Below are positions 39,646-48,400 of a stretch of DNA of 64,000 bases, one piece after another. Position numbers and translations under genes: made by a program. This DNA comes from JAHEEL01 sp942491345 (GTDB taxonomy: Bacteria; Actinomycetota; Acidimicrobiia; Spongiisociales; UBA5794): contig CALOAN010000020.1 in the NCBI GenBank assembly GCA_942491345.1, positions 186,001-250,000 on the forward strand. Reading direction: 5' to 3'. How positions within the stretch are numbered: position 1 is the first letter of the stretch; every line of letters starts with the position of its first letter. The notes beneath the pieces are model-generated. The model saw only the letters and a program-made list of their open reading frames with translations, ran no database searches and was not told the origin of the DNA.

Positions 39646-40518
39646 ATGTCGAGCAGTCGCGAGCGGATGCAGGCGCTCATCCTGGGTGGTGTCGCCTGGA
39701 ACACGATGGTGTACCTGGATGAGTTCCCCGAGGCTCGTCCTCACACCGTGTTCACCCACGGGTTCCACGAGGCGGTCGGGTCGAGCGGTGCCGGCAAAGC
39801 CATGAACCTCAGCCGCCTCGGTGTTGACGTGACCCTCTGGGCGCTGGTGGGTGACGACGATGCGGGCCACCGGATTCGCCGCGAGATGCAGCGCCGAGGC
39901 GTCGAATTCGTCGGCGTGGCCGATCCTGCGGGCACCACGCGCCACATCAACCTCATGGATCGGGAAGGAGAGCGGATCTCGATCTTCGCCAAAGCCGGAT
40001 CCGACCGGTTCGGCGTGGATGTCGCATCGATGACCCCTGCGGCCGCAGCCGCCGACCTTGTGTCAGTCACGATCACCAACCATTGCCGGCCGTTCCTGCC
40101 AATGCTGGTCGAGATGGGCAAGGCGATCTGGGTGGACCTCCACGACTACGACGGTGTCAATCCTCACCACAACGAGTTCATCGAGGCGGCCGACCATCTG
40201 CTGATGAGCTCGATCGCGATGCCTGGTTGGCGCACGTTTCTCGAGGACCGGGTCGCGGCGGGTACGCGCGTCGCGATCTGTACGCACGGCGCAGCCGGAG
40301 CGAGTGGACTCTCCTCGGTGGACGGGTGGGTGGACGTTCCCGCAGTATCGGTCCCGGGAGTTGTCGATACCAACGGCGCAGGTGATGCCTTCTTTGCCGG
40401 ATTTGTCGTTGCGTGGCACCGCGGGAACGGGCTGGCTGCAGCGATGGACGCTGGCGCCGAGGCAGCCGCCGAGGCGGTGCAGTCGCAGGATCTGGCACCA
40501 CCTCTCGCTCTTGAGTAG
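39646..40518 (+). CDS. PfkB-family carbohydrate kinase
   Basis: A 290-aa ribokinase-type kinase that phosphorylates a sugar or nucleoside with ATP. N-terminal GGVAWNTMVYLDEFPEARPHTVFTHGFHEAVGSSGAGKAMNLSRLGVDVTLWALVGDD is the substrate region with the GG-A-N-A-like turn. The C-terminal motif DTNGAGDAFFAGF (241-253) contains catalytic Asp247. Substrate is not evident. Start could be ATG 39646 or ATG 39667 (MQALILGG); neither has a strong ribosome-binding site. The 3' 341 bp overlap the convergent LtrA-like gene. Confidence 0.87.
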   Translation: MSSSRERMQALILGGVAWNTMVYLDEFPEARPHTVFTHGFHEAVGSSGAGKAMNLSRLGVDVTLWALVGDDDAGHRIRREMQRRGVEFVGVADPAGTTRHINLMDREGERISIFAKAGSDRFGVDVASMTPAAAAADLVSVTITNHCRPFLPMLVEMGKAIWVDLHDYDGVNPHHNEFIEAADHLLMSSIAMPGWRTFLEDRVAAGTRVAICTHGAAGASGLSSVDGWVDVPAVSVPGVVDTNGAGDAFFAGFVVAWHRGNGLAAAMDAGAEAAAEAVQSQDLAPPLALE

Positions 40519-41641
40519 AAAGTGGAGGCCGGCTAGCTCTCACACGGGGTGTTTCGAGCAGTAGCGAGAGGCCGATGGTGACCGCGACGATCCACAGGAT
40601 CGCGCCGCCGTTCATGGTCTGAAGGCCCAGTATGGCGGCGATGGCGACAGCGCCCCCTGCGAGGCGCTCCCAGGTGATGAATCGAGCGGACCGATAGGCA
40701 AGGAACGCGTAGGCCCCCACGACGAATCCGACTGCCAATACGAGCGAGGTACGACCGGCGGAGTCGAGATGCTCCGAAGCGTGGGCAACGGCCTCCTCGG
40801 CACCAACCGCATACAACACCACCCCGGCAATCAGCGGGATGTGTCCGAGGGTGAAGATGTCGCGCGCCGTCGAGCCACGCGCCGGTCCGGTTACCGCGGC
40901 CAAGGCACGTTCCATCGCCATGGTGAGCGAGTCGAAGTAGGCCCACCAGAGAACCGCCACCACAAGGAAGGCGCCGGCAAGCGCGAGTGTCGTCTCGATA
41001 TCACGTTCGCTGCCCGCGGCGGCGAGTCCGACTGCGACGATGGTTTCCCCGAGGGCGATGATCACGAACAGCGCGTGGCGCTCCGCGAAGTGGGCCGGCT
41101 TGATCCGGAAATCACCACTCCCGGCGAAGAACGCTGCGCCGATCTGAATCGCCATGCCAACACCCCACACAACCAGGCGGAGCTCGCCCTCGACGAGGCC
41201 TCCGACCAAGACAGTGAGAACGCCGATGAATGCAGGGATGGCATACCGATTGCGGTCGGCCCGCTGGTCCCGTGGTGCGCCGACGGCGAACACGGTGAGC
41301 CCGAGGAGGAGCACGGCCGCGTACCCGGCGGCAAACCACATACCGCCCTCTCCGAGAGCATCGGGGACGGCGAGTCCCATGAACAACACTGCTGCCATGG
41401 CGGCCAGCAAGGTGAGCTTCATCACCGTGGCCTCGTTCCCGAGGGAGTTCAAGACCCATGTGTACTGAGACCACGACCACCAGATGAGGAGCAAGACGAG
41501 CAACCCACCGACCAGGCCCTCGAGGGATGGGTCGCCGGCGAGTAGAGCGGCCACCTGGGTGATCGAGAAGACGAAGACGAGATCGAAGAAGAGTTCGAGC
41601 GGGGAGACCCTCAGCTCATCGGAGTCGGCAGTGGTGGACAC
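40178..41641 (-). CDS. ltrA: LtrA-like membrane protein with antisense C-terminal tail
   Basis: A 487-aa protein of the low-temperature-requirement A family, with about ten membrane helices in residues 15-365. The start LELFFDLVFVFSITQVAALLA is the LtrA hallmark, followed by RHALFVIIALGETIVAVG and ITWERLAGGAVAIAAILGL. GTG start. Residues from about 375 to the end are Arg/Pro-rich (for example RRLPRRQRPSLQPARSR) and lie antisense to the PfkB gene; LtrA proteins normally end soon after the last helix. The gene seems to have lost its stop codon and to be read into the opposite strand, or the tail is simply not translated as predicted. Confidence 0.8.
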   Translation of the reverse strand: MSTTADSDELRVSPLELFFDLVFVFSITQVAALLAGDPSLEGLVGGLLVLLLIWWSWSQYTWVLNSLGNEATVMKLTLLAAMAAVLFMGLAVPDALGEGGMWFAAGYAAVLLLGLTVFAVGAPRDQRADRNRYAIPAFIGVLTVLVGGLVEGELRLVVWGVGMAIQIGAAFFAGSGDFRIKPAHFAERHALFVIIALGETIVAVGLAAAGSERDIETTLALAGAFLVVAVLWWAYFDSLTMAMERALAAVTGPARGSTARDIFTLGHIPLIAGVVLYAVGAEEAVAHASEHLDSAGRTSLVLAVGFVVGAYAFLAYRSARFITWERLAGGAVAIAAILGLQTMNGGAILWIVAVTIGLSLLLETPRVRASRPPLSTQEREVVPDPATAPPRRLPRRQRPSLQPARSRGATQRQIRQRRHHLRRWYRQLPGPILRERPPTRPPRRVHSLRLRRAYRSRRAYPPRPGPRETCANQASRSSSSADGRPPR

Positions 41642-41804
41642 ACGCCGATCCTATCTGCGTGTCAGGGGCCGTGATGCGGCGAAATGTGAGTCGTGAATCG
41701 CGGGTCTGAATCCCGACGACGCCCATCAATTCACAGCGAGCCCGGCGGCTCAGCTGTGACCTTGGACACTGTTCCGGATCCGTCCCCGTGCTCAGGACGT
41801 GTGA

Positions 41805-41981
41805 ATGGCAATTGCGACCGATTCGAGGAACACGGCGCTCTTCATCGTTGGCATCGTGATGGCCGTGGGGGCCGCGGCACTGATGCTGTGGAGCTCGGTC
41901 GGCACGACGCCGCTCATCGTGATCGGAGTGATTGGAGTCGTGTTCATTGCCGTGGGCGCTCGCGGGCGTCGTCAGAGCTGA
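41805..41981 (+). CDS. Small two-helix membrane protein (58 aa)
   Basis: A small open frame translated from the raw sequence: two hydrophobic helices (about 10-29, NTALFIVGIVMAVGAAALMLW, and 34-51, TPLIVIGVIGVVFIAVGA), a short turn between them, and a basic end RGRRQS, consistent with a two-pass protein. AGGACG lies about 8 bp before the ATG. It is divergent from the LtrA-like gene and convergent with the 50-aa gene. I recognise no family. Confidence 0.6.
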   Translation: MAIATDSRNTALFIVGIVMAVGAAALMLWSSVGTTPLIVIGVIGVVFIAVGARGRRQS

Positions 41982-42003
41982 GCGGCCCACACAACCTGAT
42001 CTC

Positions 42004-42156
42004 CTACGAGCGGCTTGAGTTCGTGGCAGCGTTCGTCATCCGACCGAGCTCGGCCTCGATCTGACGCTGCCGGTCCGCCAGACCGGCGAGTTTGTCCAAG
42101 ACGCGGTCGAGCAGCGTGATGATGTACTCGTTCGTGGGCTTGGCTTCCTGTGCCAT
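42004..42156 (-). CDS. Small coiled-coil-type protein (50 aa)
   Basis: A small protein translated from the minus strand: starts MAQEAKPTNEYIITLLDRV, then LDKLAGLADRQRQIEAELGRMTN, an amphipathic helix with heptad-like leucines. It has no cysteine, signal peptide or membrane segment. The ribosome-binding site is ideal (AAGGAGG about 8 bp before the ATG), the strongest argument that it is real. It lies convergent to the small membrane-protein gene, with 22 bp between the stops. Function unknown; a short dimerising helix protein is likely. Confidence 0.65.
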   Translation of the reverse strand: MAQEAKPTNEYIITLLDRVLDKLAGLADRQRQIEAELGRMTNAATNSSRS

Positions 42157-42333
42157 GAGGGACCTCCTTCTTTCCCTATCGACAGTACTCCTTCAGCGCC
42201 GGGGAGTGCCCGGCGGTGCCGGTCCCATGTCATCGTCCGTTCTTCACTCTGAGCGGCTCGCTGGTCGTCATTCTCTTGTGACGTAGAGCCGGCCTGGTTT
42301 GCGAATTCTCGAAGAGGGTTCCACCATGCGGCT

Positions 42334-43254
42334 ATGCGTGATCCAGCTGTGGAGTGGCTGGCCGGGGGAGACCCGGCGATCCGATGGCAGACGGAGCGCG
42401 ATCTCCTCGACAGGAGACCTCGGACCTGGCGGGCGACGCGAGCCGCGGTTGAGAGGGAAGGGTGGGGGAGGCGGCTGCTCGACCAGCAGGACCCGGGAGG
42501 GACATGGGGGAACGGCCTCTACACCCCGAAGTGGACATCGACGACGTACACGCTGCTTCTGCTGAGAAGACTGGGGCTGTCTTCTGCGAATGAGCGTGCC
42601 AATGCCGGCTGCCGTCGATTGCTCGACGACGCTGATTGGTACGACGGAGGTGTGTCGTATTGGGCGAGCCACTCGTACGCCGAGCGGTGCGTCAACGGGA
42701 TGGTGCTTGCGATTTCGTCGCACTTCGATGGTGCCGATCGGAGGGTCGACTCGATTGCAGAGCTCCTCGTGGGCGCAGCGATGCCGGACGGTGGGTGGAA
42801 CTGTCAGGACGTTCGGGGCGCCACCCACTCGTCGTTCCACACCACCATCTCCGTGCTCGAAGGCCTGTTCGAATGGAAACGATCGACCGGTGCGAGCGAA
42901 GCCGACGCCGCCATCGCCGGCGGCCACGAGTTCCTGCTCGACCATCGGATGTACCGGTCGCACCGAACCGGCGAGGTGATCAACGACGCGTGGACGACAT
43001 TCCACTTTCCGCCGCGATGGCACTACGACGTGTTGCGCGGACTCGATCATCTCCGTGACGCCGACGCGACCCCCGATCGGAGGGCCACCGACGCAATCGA
43101 GCTGGTGCGCGCAGCGCGCCGTCCTGACGGGCGATGGGGCAAGGGCAGTCAGTACAGCGGTGAGGTCTTCTTTCCCCTTGAACCGGGACGGGTCGCCGGA
43201 AGGTGGAACACACTCCGCGCGCTCCGTGTCCTTCGATGGTGGGGGAAGAGCTAA
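42334..43254 (+). CDS. Stand-alone terpenoid-cyclase-fold (alpha/alpha-toroid) protein
   Basis: A 306-aa helical protein with features of prenyltransferase/squalene-cyclase-like toroids: AIRWQTERDLLDRRP, LLDQQDPGGTWGNGLYTPKWTSTTYTLLLLRRLGL, AAMPDGGWNCQDVRGATHSSFHTTISVLEGL and RRPDGRWGKGSQYSGEVFFPLE. The DGGWN and DGRWG turns resemble the QW-type repeats that cap toroid helices. The catalytic DXDD of squalene-hopene cyclases is absent, so it is not a canonical cyclase. Similar single-domain proteins occur across actinobacteria with unknown role. Start ATG 42334 follows a GAGGG that is somewhat far upstream. Confidence 0.75.
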   Translation: MRDPAVEWLAGGDPAIRWQTERDLLDRRPRTWRATRAAVEREGWGRRLLDQQDPGGTWGNGLYTPKWTSTTYTLLLLRRLGLSSANERANAGCRRLLDDADWYDGGVSYWASHSYAERCVNGMVLAISSHFDGADRRVDSIAELLVGAAMPDGGWNCQDVRGATHSSFHTTISVLEGLFEWKRSTGASEADAAIAGGHEFLLDHRMYRSHRTGEVINDAWTTFHFPPRWHYDVLRGLDHLRDADATPDRRATDAIELVRAARRPDGRWGKGSQYSGEVFFPLEPGRVAGRWNTLRALRVLRWWGKS

Positions 43255-43439
43255 GCGCTCGCAGGTCTGCTCTGTTTGGTTGTTCAAGTGTGGAGTCCAC
43301 CTGGCCGAAAGTAGGTAATGGTGTTGTTGCGCTTCGACGCGCGGTAGATACCGTGGCTTGCGAGGAGTCTGGATACCATTGCCGAACTGGATCAACTAGC
43401 GCGCTCGGCCATCGGCCGGCGAGAGATTGGGGAACGATC

Positions 43440-45155
43440 ATGAAGTCGATCAGCCGGGCTGTGCTCGTCGTCGCGATGGTGGGCGGTCTGCTATCCGCTG
43501 CGATTGGGGCCGGCGCTCAGGAATCGAGCTCGAGCGCATATCTCGCGAACGTCAACGGCTCGAGCACCGACGCAGTGGACGTGGCGGTCGGATCCGAAGC
43601 GGTCGCTACCGGCCTGGAGTACACAGCTGCGAGCCCGGTCCCGTACATACCCGTCGGCCCGTCCGAGGTCACCTTTACGGCCGACGGCGCAATCGTGGCG
43701 AACGTGCCCATCAACTCCGCCCAAGTCCCGGCGCAGACGGTGGTGTCCGGCTATGGCGACACCGGTGGCAGTGCGTACCCGGTTGAGGTCGAGCCGATCG
43801 ACGCCGGTTCGGCGAAGATTCGAGTGTGGAACGCAACAGGCGCACCGGTTGTGGTTTCTATCGGGAGCCTCGTTGTGGACGAGACCCTGCAGCCGGGGGA
43901 GGGCACTCTCCTCCAGACGGTGGCTGCAGACTCGAACGTTCCGGTGGTGGTCGATGACATCGAGAGAGATGTCGTCACACCAGCGGATTCCTACACCGAC
44001 GCGTTTGCCGTCAGCGACGGGGCTTCGCCGGACGTCGCAGTCTCGACGATCCCCTCGATGACCGACCTGATTGCAGCGATCGCTCCGCCCGCCCCGGGCA
44101 CCGTCCCGGTGCCCGACGTTGCCGGCCTCGCCGCTGCCGATGGTCAAGCTGCACTCGAGGCGGCCGGTCTTGTTGCCGCCACCGAGGAGCAGCCGAGCAG
44201 CGACATCGAAGCCGGTCTTGTTGTCGAGACCAGTCCTGCCGCCGGAACCGAAGTTGATCCGGGTTCGACCGTCACGATGATCGTCTCGGCGGGCCCCTCG
44301 ACGATTCCCGTTCCCGATGTCGTCGGTCAGGCCGCGACAGACGCTCAAGCTGCGCTTGAGGGTGAGGGATTCGTGGTGACGACAACTGAAGAGTCCAGCA
44401 TGGAGATCGAGGAGGGCCTTGTCATCTCGACGAACCCGGTCGCCGGCACCGAGGTAGCCCCGGGGACAACTGTCGACCTGGCGGTCTCCACGGGACCCGA
44501 GGATGTCGAAGTCCCTGAGTTCACCGGATTGACGACTGACGAGGCGACCACGTTGGCGGAAGAGGTCGGATTGACGATCACCTTCCTCGAAGATCCGGAC
44601 GACCCTGATTCCGAGGGCATCGTGGTCGACCAAACTCCCGAAGCGGGCGAGATGGTTGAGTTTGGCTCCGAAGTGGTGGCTCAGCTGAGCCCCCTGGTCC
44701 GCAACCCGTATGTCGTTGTGAACGTTGATACCAATCGCCTCATGACGACGACCGGTCTCAACTTCCTCCCCGGGTCGACGGCAAATCTCAGGGTGATCGA
44801 GACCGGATTGACGGCCACCATTCCGGTGGACGATAGCGGTGTCTGGTGGGAGTCGTTCGCTCTCGGTGATCGCCAGACTGAGGTCGAAACCCTCCTGGTA
44901 GAGGGCACCGCCGCCGACGGCAGCGAGTACAGCGCAGAGTTCCTGATCCCGCCAGCAGGCGGGTCGACCGACGAAGCGGCTGAGGCAGATACCGACAGCG
45001 GTTTCCCGTGGTGGGGCTGGGTCCTCATCGGCCTCGGCGTTGTCGGAATCGTGGCCCTGATCTGGTGGCTGGTTGCGGGTCGGAACCAGTCGACGCCCAC
45101 CGGCGGTCCGACGAGTCAGTCTCCGCCACCGCCGCCCCCTGCGGCCGGCAGTTAG
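43440..45155 (+). CDS. DUF4397/PASTA-repeat surface protein
   Basis: A 571-aa cell-surface protein. Signal peptide residues 1-28, then a DUF4397-like domain (about 33-220: AYLANVNGSSTDAVDVAVG, VPYIPVGPSEVTFT). Three PASTA domains follow (about 225-430: VPVPDVAGLAAADGQAALEAAGL, IPVPDVVGQAATDAQAALEGEGF, VEVPEFTGLTTDEATTLAEEVGL), then a further beta domain to about 515. A C-terminal membrane helix (about 528-552, WWGWVLIGLGVVGIVALIWWLVAG) and a Pro-rich tail end it. PASTA domains sense or bind peptidoglycan, here without a kinase. ATG 43440 follows GGAACG. It is followed by a terminator and the giant LPXTG protein gene. Confidence 0.85.
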   Translation: MKSISRAVLVVAMVGGLLSAAIGAGAQESSSSAYLANVNGSSTDAVDVAVGSEAVATGLEYTAASPVPYIPVGPSEVTFTADGAIVANVPINSAQVPAQTVVSGYGDTGGSAYPVEVEPIDAGSAKIRVWNATGAPVVVSIGSLVVDETLQPGEGTLLQTVAADSNVPVVVDDIERDVVTPADSYTDAFAVSDGASPDVAVSTIPSMTDLIAAIAPPAPGTVPVPDVAGLAAADGQAALEAAGLVAATEEQPSSDIEAGLVVETSPAAGTEVDPGSTVTMIVSAGPSTIPVPDVVGQAATDAQAALEGEGFVVTTTEESSMEIEEGLVISTNPVAGTEVAPGTTVDLAVSTGPEDVEVPEFTGLTTDEATTLAEEVGLTITFLEDPDDPDSEGIVVDQTPEAGEMVEFGSEVVAQLSPLVRNPYVVVNVDTNRLMTTTGLNFLPGSTANLRVIETGLTATIPVDDSGVWWESFALGDRQTEVETLLVEGTAADGSEYSAEFLIPPAGGSTDEAAEADTDSGFPWWGWVLIGLGVVGIVALIWWLVAGRNQSTPTGGPTSQSPPPPPPAAGS

Positions 45156-45187
45156 CGAGCCCAAGGCGAAGTACAACCGAGCTGATG

Positions 45188-45222
45188 GAAAGTGGAGGAG
45201 GCCAATGGCCTCCTCCACTTTC
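45188..45222 (+). terminator. Strong terminator hairpin after the PASTA protein gene
   Basis: Perfect 16-bp stem (45188-45203 with 45207-45222) and a 3-nt loop, 32 bp after the stop. TTTC follows but there is no long T-run. Confidence 0.8.
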
Positions 45223-45238
45223 GTGGGCCCAGCAACCG

Positions 45239-45287
45239 TGAACCTTGGGTTGAGGGTTGCCGAATGCCGGCAATGTGCAGCCCGCGG
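45239..45287. repeat. Possible degenerate 60-bp dispersed repeat unit
   Basis: Keeps GTGAACCTTGGGTT, GAATGCCGGC and CAGCCCGCGG in the order and spacing of the units at 21970-22083, with many changes. It lies just after the PASTA-gene terminator. Confidence 0.5.
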
Positions 45288-45439
45288 TGACTAGTGAGCC
45301 GGCGACCCTCCCAAACCCCCATTCCTGGCTCGAAGAACCGGTCAAGCGGGTGTCGCACGTGGCCGATCAACATGGCAGGTAGGACACCAGCCCGTTCACG
45401 GCCCGGATCGGGCCGCTCCCGAAAGACCCGAAGCGAGCC

Positions 45440-48400
45440 ATGAGTTGGGGAACAACCCTCACAAACGACCACCGCCCGAGCGCAGGGCGGATTGTCGCGT
45501 TGCTGACGGTGATCATGGTGATCGGCCAGCTCCTTCTCGCGGCCCCCGCTTCTGCCGGAACCGAGGTGGTTCCCTGGGAGCGCTGGCTCGGCCACTACGA
45601 CGTCGCCGGCACGGGCAATACGCTGCGCACTGCATCCAACAGCGCGGACGCATGCGCCGTGTCGAACGGATCGAGCGCAGCGCTGACTGGCCTTCCGTCC
45701 GCCGGCACCATCACCGCGGCCTACCTGTATTGGGTGGGTTCACATCGAGTCTCGGCCGGCTTCGACCCCGACTACGACGTCACGTTCCAGGGGCAATCGG
45801 TGAGCGCAGATCGCAGGTACACCGAGACATTCGATCTCGATGCCTCGACGTCGTTCGACTGGTTCAGTGGCGTGGCGGACGTCACAGACATCGTGGTGAC
45901 CAACCGCAACGCAACCTACGATTTCTCAGATCTGACGGTCTACACCGGAAACCCACACTGCGCTTCCAGCGGCGTCGTATCCGGGTGGAGCTTGATCGTG
46001 GTGTACAGCGATGACCTGCTCCCCAACCGCGCGATCAACCTCTACGAGGGATTCTCATTCGAGCGCTACTCGTCGAACACCTACACCCTCTCGGACTTCA
46101 CGGCACCCGATCCTGCAACGGGCGACATCGTGGTTCTCACCTGGGAAGGCGATCCTGGTCTCGGAACTCTGGGCGACGAATCGCTGACGTTCAATGGCGA
46201 CCTCGTCTCGGGCGGCGCCCTCAATCCGGCCACCGATCCCTACAACTCGACGATCACGTTCACCGGCAACTCCGCCTCGCACGGCGTCGACCTCGATCGC
46301 TTCAGCGTCGACGGCAGCGTGGATCCAGGCGATACCACCGCGCAGCTCGGTTTCTCAGCCGGCCAAGACCTGATCCTGCTGTCGGCGGTGGTACTCGCTG
46401 TCGACACCTTCGGCGCCGACTTGGCGCTCGACAAGACGATCAGTGACACAACACCGGAGCCCGGCGAGACCGTCACCTACACACTGACGGTCACGAATCT
46501 CGGCGTGGACGATGCGACGGGAGTCGAAGTTGCCGACGTTCTCCCAAATGGGGTCACGTACCTCAGCCATGTGGCATCGACCGGAACCTACGTGCCGGCC
46601 ACCGGCGTGTGGAACGTCGGATCGGTATCTGCCCCCGTTGAACCAGACCCGACCCCGGGCACCGAGACATTGGAGATCGAGGTTCAGGTCACGGCAGCGC
46701 TCGGAGACATCGTGACGAACGAGGCCGAGATCACTGCTGCCGATCAGACCGACCCGAACTCCCGCCCGGGCAACAACAACCCGAGCGAGGACGACCAATC
46801 GTCCATTTCGTTCACTGTGAACGGACCGCCGGTTGCGGTTGATGATTCGGATTCGACGGATGAGGACACGCCGGTGACGGTCTCGGTCCTGGCCAATGAT
46901 TCTGATCCGGAGGGCGACCCTCTGAGGGTCGCGATGACCACGATCCCAGCGAACGGTTCTGTTGTCATCAATGCCGACGGCACGGTCACGTATACGCCGG
47001 CTGCGGATTTCTTCGGCACTGATACGTTCGACTACGACGTGTGCGACATCTACGACGAGTGCGATACGGCGACGGTGACGGTGACGGTTGTTTCGGTGAA
47101 TGACGATCCGGTTGCGGTTGATGATTCGGATTCGACGGATGAGGACACGCCGGTGACGGTCTCGGTCCTGGCCAATGATTCGGATGTTGACGGTGACGCA
47201 CTCGCGGTGACGGGTACGACGGATCCGTCGAATGGTTCGATTGTTGACCATGGTGACGGGACGGTCACGTATACCCCGGATCCCAACTTCCATGGCATCG
47301 ACTCGTTCACGTACACGATCTCTGATGGCAACGGCGCCAGTGATACGGCGACGGTGACGATCACGGTTGGTTCGGTGAATGATGATCCGGTTGCGGTTGA
47401 TGATTCGGATTCGACGGATGAGGACACGCCGGTGACGATCGATGTGCTTTCGAATGATTCGGATGTTGATGGCGACTCGTTGTCGGTGGTGGGTACGACG
47501 GATCCGTCGAATGGTTCGATTGTTGACCATGGTGACGGGACGGTCACGTATACCCCGGATCCCAACTTCCATGGCATCGACTCGTTCACGTACACGATCT
47601 CTGATGGCAACGGCGGCTCCGACACGGCAACGGTGACGATCACGGTCGACCCGGTCAATGACGATCCGGATGCGGTGAATGACTCGGACACCACGCCCGA
47701 GGACACGCCGGTGACCATCCCGGTGCTCGACAACGACTCGGATGTTGATGGTGACACGCTGACGGTGACGGCCGCGTCGGACCCGGCGAACGGGTCGGTC
47801 ACGATCAACGGTGACGGCACGGTCACCTACACACCGGATCCCAACTTCCACGGCACCGACACGTTCGCCTACACGATCACTGACGGCAACGGTGGGACCG
47901 ATACCGCGACGGTCACGGTCACGGTGCTTGATGTGAATGATCCGCCGGTTGCCGACGATGACACCGGCACCACCGATGAGGACACGCCGGTGACGATCGA
48001 TGTGCTTTCGAATGATTCGGATGTTGACGGTGACGCACTCGCGGTGACGGGTACGACGGATCCGTCGAATGGTTCGATTGTTGACCATGGTGACGGGACG
48101 GTCACGTATACCCCGGATCCCAACTTCCATGGCATCGACTCGTTCACGTACACGATCTCTGATGGCAACGGCGGCACCGACACCGCAACGGTGACGATCA
48201 CGGTCGACCCGGTCAATGACGATCCGGATGCGGTGAATGACTCGGACACCACCGACGAGGACACGCCGGTGACCATCCCGGTGCTCGACAACGACTCGGA
48301 TGTTGATGGTGACACGCTGACGGTCACGGGAACGACCGATCCGTCCAACGGCAGCATCGTCGATCATGGTGACGGCACCGTCACCTACACGCCTGATCTC

